24,972 nt of DNA from JASBZA01 sp964345295 (GCA_964345295.1 CAYFQG010000019.1:1-24972), one strand, 5' to 3'. Counted from the stretch's first letter, positions 8,178 through 17,217 are shown. Notes: generated by a model from the letters alone, not told the origin. Program-made: numbers and translations.

Positions 8178-8195
8178 TCGTAAACACTTGATTTT

Positions 8196-10127
8196 TTAGG
8201 TGTAGATTTTCCGACCCTTTTCATCCGGAATGCCGCACTTGCGGTAGAAATAGGTGTTGATTTGATCACACCATTCCCTGGCATTGGCCGCCTGGCGCTC
8301 GAAGCGTTCTTTGGTATGGAGGAAAATGTCATCGTCCATTTGTCCCTCCAGGCTATTCCATGTCTCTAAGAAAGCCAAAACTTCGGCATAGCCTTCGAAA
8401 TGGCTGTCATAGATATGCTGGATAACGGTTTTGCCGAATTGTAAGACATGGGTATAGGGAACGTGGTGGAAGAACAAGAGCAGATTGTCCGGACACTTTT
8501 CGGGGTCTGCATACATATCCCCTAAAGCTTCCGGATAGGTATGGGCATAATCCGTTCCGGTTTCCGTTCGGTCGATACCGATGCCCTTCCAGTCCGCCCT
8601 GTGATAGGTTCCCCAACGGTCGTATTCGTAGCCATCGATGTTGGGCCCGTAATGGTAATGGGGTGTTACCATGAAGCCGACACCCAGAGGAGCCGTGTAT
8701 TTTTCCATGGTGGGCCAGGACGTCAGCATCATATCTTTGACTTTGGCCAAGGCAGGGCCTTCCAAGCCTAAGACCAGCCTCAAATACTCTTCCGCTACTT
8801 GCTTTTCATCCACGTTGAAATCCCATGCCAAAAGGCCGAAACCGTAGAAGTTGGCCCCGGCCAGGATGTGACCGGTCCAGTTCCAATCATCACCGGTATT
8901 GGCCACCGCGGCTATGCCGGCTGAAGGGATTGCCACTCTTTGGCCTACAGTGTGAGATGCCATGTCAGCCGGGAAGTTCAAGATTTCCTTCCACATGGGC
9001 AGGAGATAGCACAAGTCAATTTGCTGACCGGTATATTCTTGGGCAATTTGGCATTCCAAGATTAAATTCGTCTTAGGCATGGCGAAGAACAAGGGCGAAA
9101 TAGGCTCACGCACCTGGAAGTCGATGGGACCGTTTTTGATCTGCAAGTAAACATTGGGCTCAAAAGCACCATCCAGAGGTGAGAAATAATCATAGGCCGC
9201 TCGGGCTCGGTCCGTCTTATGATCGCGCCAGTCTTGCTGACAATTGTAGACAAAAGCACGCCAAATAATCTTGCCTCCGAAAGGCGCGATGGCGCGCCCC
9301 AACATATTGGCTCCGTCCGCCTGGTTTCGGCCATAGGTAAAAGGTCCCGGCCTGCCTTCCGAGTCCGCCTTAACCACAAAGCCGCCCAGAGAAGGCAAAT
9401 TCTGATAAATTTCGGCCATCTTCTCTTCCCACCAGCTGATATGTTCGGGATCATAGGGGTCTGCTGTATTGGGACCGCCCAGTTCCATAGATGAAGCGTA
9501 ATTTAAAGAAAGATAAGGTTTGATACCGTAAGATTGGAAAATCTCGAAAAGCTTATTTAAGTCTTCATAATAGCGTGAACTGATGAGTTCCGTAGCCGGG
9601 CCGACTACGTTAACATTGTTAAAGCAGAGCGCATTGATACGAATAGACGCCAGAAAACGGGCATACATTTCCGTTCGTTCGTCTACTATGATTTTTTCAT
9701 CTCGAAAGAAGAAAGACTTACCCGAATAGCCTCGCTCTATGGAACCGTCCATATTGTCCCAGTGATTAATCATGCGAAGCGGCGTAGACGGTACATAATC
9801 TTTCTTGAAACCTTCAACCAAGGCACCCAGACGAAGGAGTTTAATACATTCATATGCTCCGTAAAGAAGGCCCTCTTCGCTTGAAGATTGAATCTTGACA
9901 CTACGGTCTTTGACCTCAATTGAAAAAGCTTCGGATTTGTCCTTATTACCATTACTTTCCTGTGTCAGAGAAACGGAAAAATCGGCTTCCGAATCTATAT
10001 CTAAGGCTTGACGGAGTTCTTCCTTTGCATGAAGAATTAAAGAAGATTCTTCAATGGCATCAAACTGAATCGACTTTACTTTGGCCTTGGGCGATTTCTC
10101 ATAATCTAACCACAGTTTGCTATACAT
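8196..10127 (-). CDS. aguA: GH67 alpha-glucuronidase
   Basis: A 643-residue intracellular alpha-glucuronidase, slightly shorter than the roughly 680-residue Geobacillus enzyme. It removes (4-O-methyl)-alpha-glucuronic acid from the non-reducing end of xylo-oligosaccharides (aldouronic acids). The small N-terminal domain (about 1-115) is followed by the barrel, with MINHWDNMDGSIERGYSG (119-136), VKADSEGRPGPFTYG with acid Glu257, KNGPIDFQVREP with Asp336 and ECQIAQEYTGQ with Glu364. These correspond to the acid and the paired bases known for GH67. There is no signal peptide. The ATG at 10127 has only a modest AAAGGGAAAG ribosome site. It is the last gene of lplB-ytcP-lplA-aguA, the order known from aldouronate clusters of Paenibacillus-type xylan degraders. 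A stem-loop at 10147-10193 precedes it. The assignment is firm. Confidence 0.95.
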   Translation of the reverse strand: MYSKLWLDYEKSPKAKVKSIQFDAIEESSLILHAKEELRQALDIDSEADFSVSLTQESNGNKDKSEAFSIEVKDRSVKIQSSSEEGLLYGAYECIKLLRLGALVEGFKKDYVPSTPLRMINHWDNMDGSIERGYSGKSFFFRDEKIIVDERTEMYARFLASIRINALCFNNVNVVGPATELISSRYYEDLNKLFEIFQSYGIKPYLSLNYASSMELGGPNTADPYDPEHISWWEEKMAEIYQNLPSLGGFVVKADSEGRPGPFTYGRNQADGANMLGRAIAPFGGKIIWRAFVYNCQQDWRDHKTDRARAAYDYFSPLDGAFEPNVYLQIKNGPIDFQVREPISPLFFAMPKTNLILECQIAQEYTGQQIDLCYLLPMWKEILNFPADMASHTVGQRVAIPSAGIAAVANTGDDWNWTGHILAGANFYGFGLLAWDFNVDEKQVAEEYLRLVLGLEGPALAKVKDMMLTSWPTMEKYTAPLGVGFMVTPHYHYGPNIDGYEYDRWGTYHRADWKGIGIDRTETGTDYAHTYPEALGDMYADPEKCPDNLLLFFHHVPYTHVLQFGKTVIQHIYDSHFEGYAEVLAFLETWNSLEGQMDDDIFLHTKERFERQAANAREWCDQINTYFYRKCGIPDEKGRKIYT

Positions 10128-10146
10128 GCTTTCCCTTTCAGACTAA

Positions 10147-10193
10147 GAGGCCTCGAGCAAAGCTAGATGCGTTAAGCTTCGTCTCAAGACCTC
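10147..10193 (-). promoter_or_regulatory. Large intercistronic stem-loop between lplA and aguA
   Basis: In the minus-strand transcript, arms 10183-10193 (GAGGTCTTGAG) and 10147-10157 (CTCGAGGCCTC) form an 11-pair stem with two G-U pairs. A second 5-pair stem (AAGCT/AGCTT) can form within the 25-base loop. No U-run follows in this direction, so it does not look like an intrinsic terminator for the operon. It may stabilise or process mRNA between a high-demand binding-protein gene and the enzyme gene. Confidence 0.5.
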
Positions 10194-10233
10194 ATTTTTA
10201 TTTTAATTACTATGCCTTACCTCGAAGGTTTGA

Positions 10234-11970
10234 CTATTGTTCCGGCAATTCCGTAGCGTCACCGTACATAGCTTCCCACTTCTCGGCTCTTTCATCCATG
10301 ATGGCTTGACCGCCGGATGCCAGGTAGTCTTGCATGCCGGCATCAAAGACTTGTTTGAAGTCTTCCGGTTTGGCCACTACGGCTTGGTTTAAAACAACGT
10401 CGCGTTTTTCACTCAAGGCAGGACCCATACCGGTTTCGGATGTGATATCTCCTACATTGATGTTTTGGGCGATAATACCGCCTCTGGTAGAGTTCTCATA
10501 CGCATCGGCAATCACTTCAGCCTTAACACCGGGATAGGAGAATGCAATGGATTTGGTCGTCAGGTCCTCATCACCTAAGTCCAAACCGTTAATGGTCATG
10601 GTGTAGTCGATGTTCAGAGGTGAGTTCATGATATGGTCACCCGTAGCCGGAATGCTTTCAATCGCACCGTCTTCATGGACCTTGTGGTTAATATCAGGTA
10701 CACCGATTTGTAAGAACTCGCGGTTCTCGAACTTGGTAATCCAATCTAAGTAGAGCAAGGAAGCCAGAACTTCATCATTGGTGGCCGGGAAGAAAATCTT
10801 ACGGTCTACAGGACCGGGCAAGAATTTCATCGGTTCGCCCTTGCTGTTCTTGAAAGGATCGATACTGACATAACCGGCATCTTCCCCCACTAAGCGCTTG
10901 AGATTGTTATTGATAGAGTCATCGGCGTTTCTGTAAGGATAGTCCCAGTTGTGAATGAAAGCACCCACATAACCGGCCTTCATGAGGTTATCTTCGGTGG
11001 TATCGCCTGCACCGTAGAGAGCGAAGTCCTTCCAAATCAGATTGTCGTTATACCACTTGTTCAGAAGTTCGACACCTTCTTCAACACCCGGATAGAGGAA
11101 TCTACGGTCGTCGAAGCCGCGCACGAAGCGTTCTCTGGTCGAAATCTCAGGATCAACAAAAGAGGCCAAAATATGGTCCGCTCTCCAGCCGATGTCATAG
11201 CTGATAGAGAAAGGAATCATCTTGTCGGCTTCATCACCCAGAAGCTTGTCGGCGTTGTCACGGAAGGCTACCAGCATCTTCTCAAATTCTTCGGTAGAGT
11301 TCGGAGCTTCCATGCCTAAAGTATCCAGCCAATCCTGACGGACAAAGGTGTTGATACGGGTGTTGTTGGCTAACTTACCTTCAATGGCCCACAAGTCTCC
11401 GGTTTCGGGATCCTTGTCCCAATAAATATTGTTCTCACCCAGCCAGCCCCACAAGTTGGGTAAGGCATCCTTATAGTTTTCGATATCGTCTTTGAGATTG
11501 GTGACACCGCCCATCTGAGCGTAGGTCTTGATGGTCGAATAGTCGTAGGTCAGGCAAATATCCGGCGCATTATTAGCGGCCAAAAGATTATTCAGCTGCT
11601 CAACTTCGGTCCAACGCGGAACCGGTACGAAGGTCACTTCGATGTTGTGGTCACGGAGGACGCCTTCTTTAATATAGTCGGTAAAGAAGTTGTCTTCGGG
11701 GTGCGAACCGCCGTCGTTACCGCGGTCATAGACCTCAACGGTGATTTTCTTGGTCTCTAAGAACTTGCCGTTTTCAATCTCGCCTTCAATGGTCAGGCCG
11801 TCAGCTGAAACGGATGCATCCTTGCTGCCTTCTGTTTCGGCCCCGGTCTCCGTTTGGCCCGTTTGAGACTCGGACGGAGCCTTGGATTCCGAAGGCTTGG
11901 TGTCGGATCCGCAGGCCGCCGTGCCTAAGAGCATGGTGGCTGCCAATGCGAACGAAAGAATCTTTTTCAT
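10234..11970 (-). CDS. lplA: Sugar ABC transporter substrate-binding lipoprotein (LplA type)
   Basis: A 578-residue extracellular solute-binding lipoprotein. The signal peptide ends in LGTAAC with lipidated Cys20, followed by a Ser/Glu/Thr-rich linker to about residue 55 and a large binding-protein fold. Length and segments such as NAPDICLTYDYSTIKTYA and TFVRQDWLDTLGMEAPNS fit the LplA group, larger than maltose-type binders. It captures oligosaccharides outside the membrane and delivers them to LplB/YtcP. Linkage to aguA makes aldouronic acids the likely ligand. The ATG at 11970 has AAAGGAGAG upstream. It is third in the minus-strand operon, 27 bases after ytcP, and ends 106 bases before aguA. 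No ATPase gene is present; such importers usually share an MsmX-like ATPase encoded elsewhere. Confidence 0.92.
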   Translation of the reverse strand: MKKILSFALAATMLLGTAACGSDTKPSESKAPSESQTGQTETGAETEGSKDASVSADGLTIEGEIENGKFLETKKITVEVYDRGNDGGSHPEDNFFTDYIKEGVLRDHNIEVTFVPVPRWTEVEQLNNLLAANNAPDICLTYDYSTIKTYAQMGGVTNLKDDIENYKDALPNLWGWLGENNIYWDKDPETGDLWAIEGKLANNTRINTFVRQDWLDTLGMEAPNSTEEFEKMLVAFRDNADKLLGDEADKMIPFSISYDIGWRADHILASFVDPEISTRERFVRGFDDRRFLYPGVEEGVELLNKWYNDNLIWKDFALYGAGDTTEDNLMKAGYVGAFIHNWDYPYRNADDSINNNLKRLVGEDAGYVSIDPFKNSKGEPMKFLPGPVDRKIFFPATNDEVLASLLYLDWITKFENREFLQIGVPDINHKVHEDGAIESIPATGDHIMNSPLNIDYTMTINGLDLGDEDLTTKSIAFSYPGVKAEVIADAYENSTRGGIIAQNINVGDITSETGMGPALSEKRDVVLNQAVVAKPEDFKQVFDAGMQDYLASGGQAIMDERAEKWEAMYGDATELPEQ

Positions 11971-11997
11971 ACTAATCTCTCCTTTTTTCTTTCTAAC

Positions 11998-12873
11998 TTA
12001 TTCCTTAACTGCCCCCAAAGTAGCTCCCGCTATGAAGTACTTCTGGAGGAAGGGATAAACAATTAAAATCGGTATGGTTGCAATCATGATACTGGCCGCG
12101 CGAAGTGTCTCGGACAGCCCCGGCGAGCTAAAGCCCTCCTGGGTAGCCACTTCTATAGAGGTGACATTGTTCAGGATGTTATAGAGCAAGAGCTGAATGG
12201 GATACCACCTGCGGTCATTCATGTACATCAAGGCATCCGAGAAACCGTTCCAACGCCCTACCGCATAGAAAAGTGTCAGGGTGGCCAAAACCGGTTTGGA
12301 CAAGGGCAGATAAATATTAAGTAAGATATGGCCGTAACCCGCTCCGTCGATTTCAGCCGACTCTCTGATACTGGCCGGGATGCCGTTAAAGAAAGATCTC
12401 ATAATAATCATATTAAAGACACTTAAGACACCGGGCAAAATCAAAACCAGAGGATGACCTATCAGGTTTAAGTCCTTCATCAAAAGGTAGTTAGGGATGG
12501 TTCCCGCATTAAGGTACATGGTCAGGATGATGAAGCCGTTAATAAATTTTCGTCCCTTTAGCTCCTTAAAAATCAGAGGATAGGCACATAGTACAGTCAT
12601 AAAAATCGAGCAGGCCGTTGCAATGACGGTCAAGATGGCTGTCCAGCCCAGAGCTCTGGTGTAGACCGGGTCTTTGAAAATAGTCTTATAAGCATCGGTG
12701 TTAAGCCCCAGCGGCCTCAAGACGACCTTGCCTTTAATAAGAGCATCAGCCGAACTCAGCGATCGGGCCGCCACGTGCAAAATGGGCACCAGGCAGATAA
12801 TGATTAAAAGTATACAAATAATATAGATGATGACGTCAAAAATGATATCGGATTTTGCTTTTGGTCTAGCCAT
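11998..12873 (-). CDS. ytcP: Sugar ABC transporter permease (YtcP type)
   Basis: A 291-residue membrane protein of the CUT1 permease group. Hydrophobic segments are visible at about 13-34, 75-100, 112-130, 142-160, 190-205 and 250-275. ESAEIDGAG (171-179) is the EAA loop that contacts the ATPase. It forms the inner-membrane channel with LplB. The ATG at 12873 has GGGAGG five bases upstream; that site overlaps the stop of lplB, so translation is probably coupled. The C-terminus FIAGATLGAVKE is typical of YtcP-like permeases. Substrate is inferred from neighbouring aguA. Confidence 0.93.
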   Translation of the reverse strand: MARPKAKSDIIFDVIIYIICILLIIICLVPILHVAARSLSSADALIKGKVVLRPLGLNTDAYKTIFKDPVYTRALGWTAILTVIATACSIFMTVLCAYPLIFKELKGRKFINGFIILTMYLNAGTIPNYLLMKDLNLIGHPLVLILPGVLSVFNMIIMRSFFNGIPASIRESAEIDGAGYGHILLNIYLPLSKPVLATLTLFYAVGRWNGFSDALMYMNDRRWYPIQLLLYNILNNVTSIEVATQEGFSSPGLSETLRAASIMIATIPILIVYPFLQKYFIAGATLGAVKE

Positions 12874-12883
12874 ATTTTCCTCC

Positions 12884-13831
12884 CTACCAGATTCCGTTTT
12901 CGCCTAAACGTTTAGCGATCAAGTTGGCAATGCTTAAGAAGATTACGTTAACCACGGACTGGAACAAACCTACGGCCGTCGTCATCGAAATCTGAAGTCC
13001 TCTAATACCGTTGGTATAGACAAAGGTCGAAAGCACGTTTGAAACGCTCTTCACCAGGTTATTCTGCAAGGAAAAGGGTCTAGCGAAATCAATACCCAGC
13101 ATGTTGCCCAAGCTCAAGATAAGCAAGACGACAATCGTAGGTCTTAGACCGGGCAAGGTAATATGCCAAATTTTGCGCAAACGGCCCGCACCGTCTACTT
13201 CGGCCGCTTCGTAGAGCTCGGTATTAATACCGGTTATGGCGGCTAAATAGATAATAGTGTTCCAACCGACACTCTGCCAAACACCTAATAGAACATAAAT
13301 AGCGACCCAGTTATGAGTATTATTTAAGAAGGGTTTACTGCTATAGCCCATGGCATTCAAGGCAATATTGACCAGGCCGGTGGTCGGTGCAAAGACTTGC
13401 AAGGCCAAACCGGAAATAATAATCCAGGAAAGGAAGTGGGGCAGATAAGCAATAGTCTGCGTCACGCGTTTAAAAGCATTACACTTAATCTCATTCAATA
13501 TGATTGCCAGAATGATAGGTGCGGGGAACCCTACCAGCAAGTCCAAACCGTTCAGCATAATGGTATTGCGCAAAGCAAAACGGAAATCACGATTACGGAA
13601 AGCTTGTTGGAAGTAAAACATCCCCTTATTCTTCGCCCAAGGCATGGCAAAAGGTGACATGCCGATTTTGTAGTCTTTAAAGGCTATCTGGATATACAAG
13701 AAAGGAATGTATTTAAAAATAAAAAAGTAAATGATAGGCAAGAGCAGCATGGCGTATAAGACCCAATACCTGCGCATATAATTTTTAAATCCGGCGCCGG
13801 ATGACTTTGCATTCAAAGAATTCGTTGCCAT
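12884..13831 (-). CDS. lplB: Sugar ABC transporter permease (LplB type)
   Basis: A 315-residue permease partner of YtcP. After a short cytoplasmic N-terminus (ending in MRRYWVLY) come about six membrane segments. The EAA loop EAAEVDGAG lies at 208-216. An upstream GTG-initiated frame reaching 13927 is open, but the ATG at 13831 has GGGAGGA about 8 bases before it, and the extra residues look like untranslated leader. It is the first gene of lplB-ytcP-lplA-aguA and is divergent from the esterase gene at 13967, with a cre-like palindrome between. Assignment as an LplB-type permease is firm; aldouronate as cargo is inferred from context. Confidence 0.93.
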   Translation of the reverse strand: MATNSLNAKSSGAGFKNYMRRYWVLYAMLLLPIIYFFIFKYIPFLYIQIAFKDYKIGMSPFAMPWAKNKGMFYFQQAFRNRDFRFALRNTIMLNGLDLLVGFPAPIILAIILNEIKCNAFKRVTQTIAYLPHFLSWIIISGLALQVFAPTTGLVNIALNAMGYSSKPFLNNTHNWVAIYVLLGVWQSVGWNTIIYLAAITGINTELYEAAEVDGAGRLRKIWHITLPGLRPTIVVLLILSLGNMLGIDFARPFSLQNNLVKSVSNVLSTFVYTNGIRGLQISMTTAVGLFQSVVNVIFLSIANLIAKRLGENGIW

Positions 13832-13894
13832 AAAATGTCCTCCCTTTTGCCTATTATTATGAAATTGTCTGTTTTTTTGGCTAATTATTATTTG

Positions 13895-13908
13895 TGAAGA
13901 TGTTTTCA
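13895..13908. promoter_or_regulatory. cre-like imperfect palindrome
   Basis: TGAAGATGTTTTCA lies between divergent lplB and the esterase gene. It matches the CcpA/LacI-type site TGWAANCGNTNWCA with two mismatches and is a 14-base imperfect palindrome. It would fit catabolite repression of the importer operon, the esterase, or both. Confidence 0.35.
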
Positions 13909-13912
13909 AATC

Positions 13913-13940
13913 TTGTTTTAATGCCAAGTGTCGCTATAGT
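13913..13940 (+). promoter_or_regulatory. Candidate promoter of the esterase gene
   Basis: TTGTTT (13913-13918), a 16-base spacer and TATAGT (13935-13940) lie 26 bases before the ATG. A second AT-rich box (TATAAA) overlaps, so the exact -10 is uncertain. The cre-like site lies directly upstream. Confidence 0.35.
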
Positions 13941-13966
13941 ATAAAGTAGCTTAGGAGGTAGCTTTT

Positions 13967-15823
13967 ATGGACATTTTCCCTCTCTTTCAATCCGGTGCGA
14001 TTTTGGCATACGATAAACCCGTTAAGATCTGGGGCTTTGCTTCGGAAGAGCAAACGATTTCAGTTTTTATGGACGGCCAAAGCTTAGGGCAGGCTCAATG
14101 GAAGACATCCGATTCCAAACACAAGTGGTCTTTTTCCCTGGAAGCGCAAAAAGCCGGCGGCCCACACAAGATTGAAATCAGAGCCGAAGACGGAGAGGCT
14201 ATTGTGCTGGAAGACATCTATTTCGGTCTCTTATTTCTTCTGGCCGGCCAGTCCAATATGCAGCTTCCCATGAATCGCTGTGTCGAGTCCTTCCCTCCCG
14301 AAATCCGAAGCCTGGAAGATCCTAGGATTAAAGAAGTGCGCTTAGCTGTTCAGCCGGCTTTTTCCCCAGAGGAAAGTGCCTGGAATGAAGCAATTGAATG
14401 GAAAGCTCTGAACCCGGAAAACCTCTATGACATAGGCGGCTTGGGCCTATCTTTGGCCATGCACATCCGAGAAAATCAAGATATTCCGGTTGGCCTCATT
14501 AATGTGGCGGCTGGCGGTACACCGCAAGAATCCTGGCTCCCCTATGCACTCTTAAGCCCTGCTTACCAAGAAAAGTTTAAATTCGGCCGAGACCTATCCA
14601 GGCGGCAAAATATCAGCCGGTTGGAAACAGAAAAAATCAACAACTGGTATGACCAAGCCGAGGCCCAGAGACCTTACTTGGAATACTGCACCAGTCTCCC
14701 CGCCCCTCAAATGTTTTTCGGTACAGCCATAGAAGAATCGGCCTATCACGGCCTGGTCCAACTGCGGTCTTCTTTTGATTTGTCGGATGAAGACTATGCC
14801 CAAGTCAGTCAAATACCGGAGGTAGAACTTTCGCTGGGACTCATGGACAGCCACGATGTGTCCTACTTAAACGGAAATAAAATCGGTGAGACCGGCTACC
14901 AATACCCGCCCCGAAAATATAAGATCCCTACGTCTTTGCTGCGACCGGGCCAAAATGATCTAGTAGTCGACCTCTATATCGCCAGAAATCCCGGCGGCCT
15001 CATTCCGACTAAATTCTACGGATTAAGGTCACTCCCGGAAAACACCGAAGAGAATTTTGTCCTTGCCTTTAACCGACCCTGGGAACTCTATTGGGCCAAA
15101 TCCTTAGCTTTGGAGCCCATGCCGCCTACCACCTTCTGGGACCGTTTCCCCTCCACCAATTATCGATCTTATTTGGAGCCCATCGAGGACCTGAGTCTGT
15201 CGGGTATGGCCTGGTATCAAGGCGAATCCAACGACAGCCGGCCCGATAACTACGAGCCCCTGCTTTATGACTTCTTCTCTTATCTGACCCAAGAATCTTT
15301 GGCCAAAGACCTGCCCGTAGTCTTGGTCCAACTCCCCGCCTATGACGACCCCAACGGCCAAATGACGCCCGGCTCCTGGGTTAAAATCAGGCAAGCGCAA
15401 AAGAAAGTTGCCCAAACCCTGGGCCTCCGCCTGGTCGTGGCTATGGACCTGGGCGAAGACGAAGATTTGCATCCCCAAGACAAGTGGAATTTGGGCCAAA
15501 GAGTCTACCAAGCTTTCCTTTCTCCCGATACCGCCTCATTCGGCCCACAACTTCTGAGTGCAGAATGTCGGGATAATAAATTAGATTTACACTTTTCCGA
15601 ACCCGTTTGTTTTCCCGATACCATTCGAGATAGCCTTAAGGTCTACGCTGCAGGAAAAGAATTAGAAATCGAAAAAATTTATGCCGAAGAAAACCATGTC
15701 TATCTCTTAATAGAAAAAGCCGGTGCCGATAAAGTAGCCTACCTTCAAGCCAATGCGCCCGCCCGGGCTTATTTACAAAATGAAAAAGGCCTATTGGTCT
15801 CGCCGTTTCGGCTGGACCTCTAG
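13967..15823 (+). CDS. SASA-family carbohydrate esterase (sialate O-acetylesterase-like, probable acetylxylan esterase)
   Basis: A 618-residue protein of the SASA (formerly DUF303) esterase family, which removes acetyl groups from sugars. The SGNH blocks are visible: LLAGQSNMQLPM with Ser96, NVAAGGTPQESW (179-190), WYQGESND (416-423) and DEDLHP (498-503) with the Asp/His pair. Residues about 260-350 form an inserted beta-sandwich between the catalytic halves, as in sialate O-acetylesterases, and a small beta domain ends the protein. It has no signal peptide, so it works inside the cell. The ATG at 13967 has a perfect AGGAGGT site. The family is often annotated as sialate esterase, but the xylan context and absence of sialic acid genes favour deacetylation of imported xylo-oligosaccharides (inference). 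It is divergent from the importer operon and convergent with xylA. Confidence 0.87.
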   Translation: MDIFPLFQSGAILAYDKPVKIWGFASEEQTISVFMDGQSLGQAQWKTSDSKHKWSFSLEAQKAGGPHKIEIRAEDGEAIVLEDIYFGLLFLLAGQSNMQLPMNRCVESFPPEIRSLEDPRIKEVRLAVQPAFSPEESAWNEAIEWKALNPENLYDIGGLGLSLAMHIRENQDIPVGLINVAAGGTPQESWLPYALLSPAYQEKFKFGRDLSRRQNISRLETEKINNWYDQAEAQRPYLEYCTSLPAPQMFFGTAIEESAYHGLVQLRSSFDLSDEDYAQVSQIPEVELSLGLMDSHDVSYLNGNKIGETGYQYPPRKYKIPTSLLRPGQNDLVVDLYIARNPGGLIPTKFYGLRSLPENTEENFVLAFNRPWELYWAKSLALEPMPPTTFWDRFPSTNYRSYLEPIEDLSLSGMAWYQGESNDSRPDNYEPLLYDFFSYLTQESLAKDLPVVLVQLPAYDDPNGQMTPGSWVKIRQAQKKVAQTLGLRLVVAMDLGEDEDLHPQDKWNLGQRVYQAFLSPDTASFGPQLLSAECRDNKLDLHFSEPVCFPDTIRDSLKVYAAGKELEIEKIYAEENHVYLLIEKAGADKVAYLQANAPARAYLQNEKGLLVSPFRLDL

Positions 15824-15853
15824 GCCTCTTAATTAAATATTTTCTAGTCCGAA

Positions 15854-17173
15854 CTAGTTACTGAAAAGCACCTGGTTTACTACGGCTTCCAGATACTCCT
15901 GCTTGCCGGCACCCGGATCCAAAGGCTCTTCCAAGGTCTCGGCATAAGCAGCCAACTCTTCCAGGTTGGTGGCCTTGTCTCTTACCTTTTTGCCCATGCC
16001 TTCGTTGAAGGAAGCATAGCGCTCTTCGATGAACTGATCCAGACGGCCGTCTTCCAAGATCGCAACTGCCTTAATAAGTCCTAAAGCGAAGCTGTCCATA
16101 CCGACAATAAAGGCTTCAAACCAGTCTTCGGGCTTGTTGGAAGGTCTTCTGGACTTAGAGTCGAAGTTAAGACCGCCGGTGGTAAAGCCGCCTGCTCTTA
16201 AGATTTCCAGCATGGCCAGTGTCGTTGCATAGACATCGGTCGGGAACTGGTCGGTATCCCAGCCTACCAAAAGGTCGCCCTGGTTGGCGTCAACAGAGCC
16301 CAGCATGTTGTTAATAGCGGCAACACGAAGTTCATGCTCGAAAGTATGGCCGGCCAAAGTAGCATGGTTGGCTTCAATATTCAATTTGAAATCTTTTTCC
16401 AAACCGAACTTCTCGATGAATTGGATGGCCGTTGCAGCGTCGTAGTCATATTGATGCTTCATAGGCTCTTGCGGTTTGGGCTCGATGTAGAAGTCACCGG
16501 TAAAGCCGATGCTTCTGGCATAGTCTACTGCCATATGCATGAGGTTGGCGATGTTCTCTTGCTCAAATTTCACATCGGTATTAAGCAAGGTCTCATAGCC
16601 TTCGCGGCCGCCCCAGAAAACATAACCGGTACCGCCCAGCTTGACGGTGCAGTCAATGGCCTTCTTAATCTTGGCTGCGGCATAGGCATAGACATCGGCA
16701 GAATTGGAAGAACCGGCGCCGTTCATAAAGATAGGCTTGGTGAAGAGGTTAGCCGTACCCCAGAGGAGCTTAATTCCGGTCTGATCCATCTTCTCTTTAA
16801 TATAGTCGGTAATTTCATCCAGATTCTTATTGGTCTCGGCCAAATTCTTGCCTTCCGGTGCGATGTCGGCATCATGGAAACAGAAATACTCAATGCCCAA
16901 TTTCTGCATAAATTCGAAACCGGCGTCGACTTTGGCCCTGGCATGTTCCATGGTGGCAGGGGTCTGGCCAAAGGACTTGTCCATGGTACCGGAACCGAAC
17001 ATATCCGTGCCGTCGGCGCAAAGTGTGTGCCACCAGGCCATGGCAAACTTGAGGTGGTCTTTCATCTTCTTGCCGTAAATCTCACGTTCGGCATCGTAGA
17101 ACTTGAAGGCCAAGGGGTTCTTGCTCTTGGGTCCTTCATACTTAACTTGGTCTACAAAATCAAAATACTCCAT
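15854..17173 (-). CDS. xylA: Xylose isomerase (class II)
   Basis: A 439-residue xylose isomerase, which converts D-xylose to D-xylulose in the cytoplasm. The N-terminal extension of about 35 residues marks class II. Catalytic and metal motifs are intact: FCFHDADIAPEG with His100 and Asp103, WGGREGYETLLNTD, IEPKPQEP, NIEANHATLAGHTFEHEL, SVDANQGD and WDTDQFPTD. The ATG at 17173 has GGGAGGA upstream. It follows the large GH2 gene by 108 bases and has its own candidate promoter at 17218-17246. It gives the locus its entry into central metabolism, but no xylulokinase is in the window. Its 3' end faces the esterase gene with 30 bases between, where only a weak 5-pair hairpin is seen. Confidence 0.98.
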   Translation of the reverse strand: MEYFDFVDQVKYEGPKSKNPLAFKFYDAEREIYGKKMKDHLKFAMAWWHTLCADGTDMFGSGTMDKSFGQTPATMEHARAKVDAGFEFMQKLGIEYFCFHDADIAPEGKNLAETNKNLDEITDYIKEKMDQTGIKLLWGTANLFTKPIFMNGAGSSNSADVYAYAAAKIKKAIDCTVKLGGTGYVFWGGREGYETLLNTDVKFEQENIANLMHMAVDYARSIGFTGDFYIEPKPQEPMKHQYDYDAATAIQFIEKFGLEKDFKLNIEANHATLAGHTFEHELRVAAINNMLGSVDANQGDLLVGWDTDQFPTDVYATTLAMLEILRAGGFTTGGLNFDSKSRRPSNKPEDWFEAFIVGMDSFALGLIKAVAILEDGRLDQFIEERYASFNEGMGKKVRDKATNLEELAAYAETLEEPLDPGAGKQEYLEAVVNQVLFSN

Positions 17174-17217
17174 AAAATCCTCCCTCTTTTGATTCGGGTA
17201 AATATATAGTTGACTTT

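Noticed and set aside
8178..8195. Terminator between the second AraC gene and aguA
   Set aside because: Only a weak, imperfect inverted repeat (ACACTT with AGGTGT) without a proper T-run follows; not enough for a call.
13832..13927. N-terminal extension of LplB by 32 residues from a distal start
   Set aside because: The ATG at 13831 has a strong GGGAGGA site, and the upstream part lies in a divergent regulatory region.
16334..17209. Long open frame on + opposite xylA (291 codons)
   Set aside because: It is antisense to an unmistakable xylose isomerase, and its translation resembles no family; such frames arise from the codon bias of the real gene.
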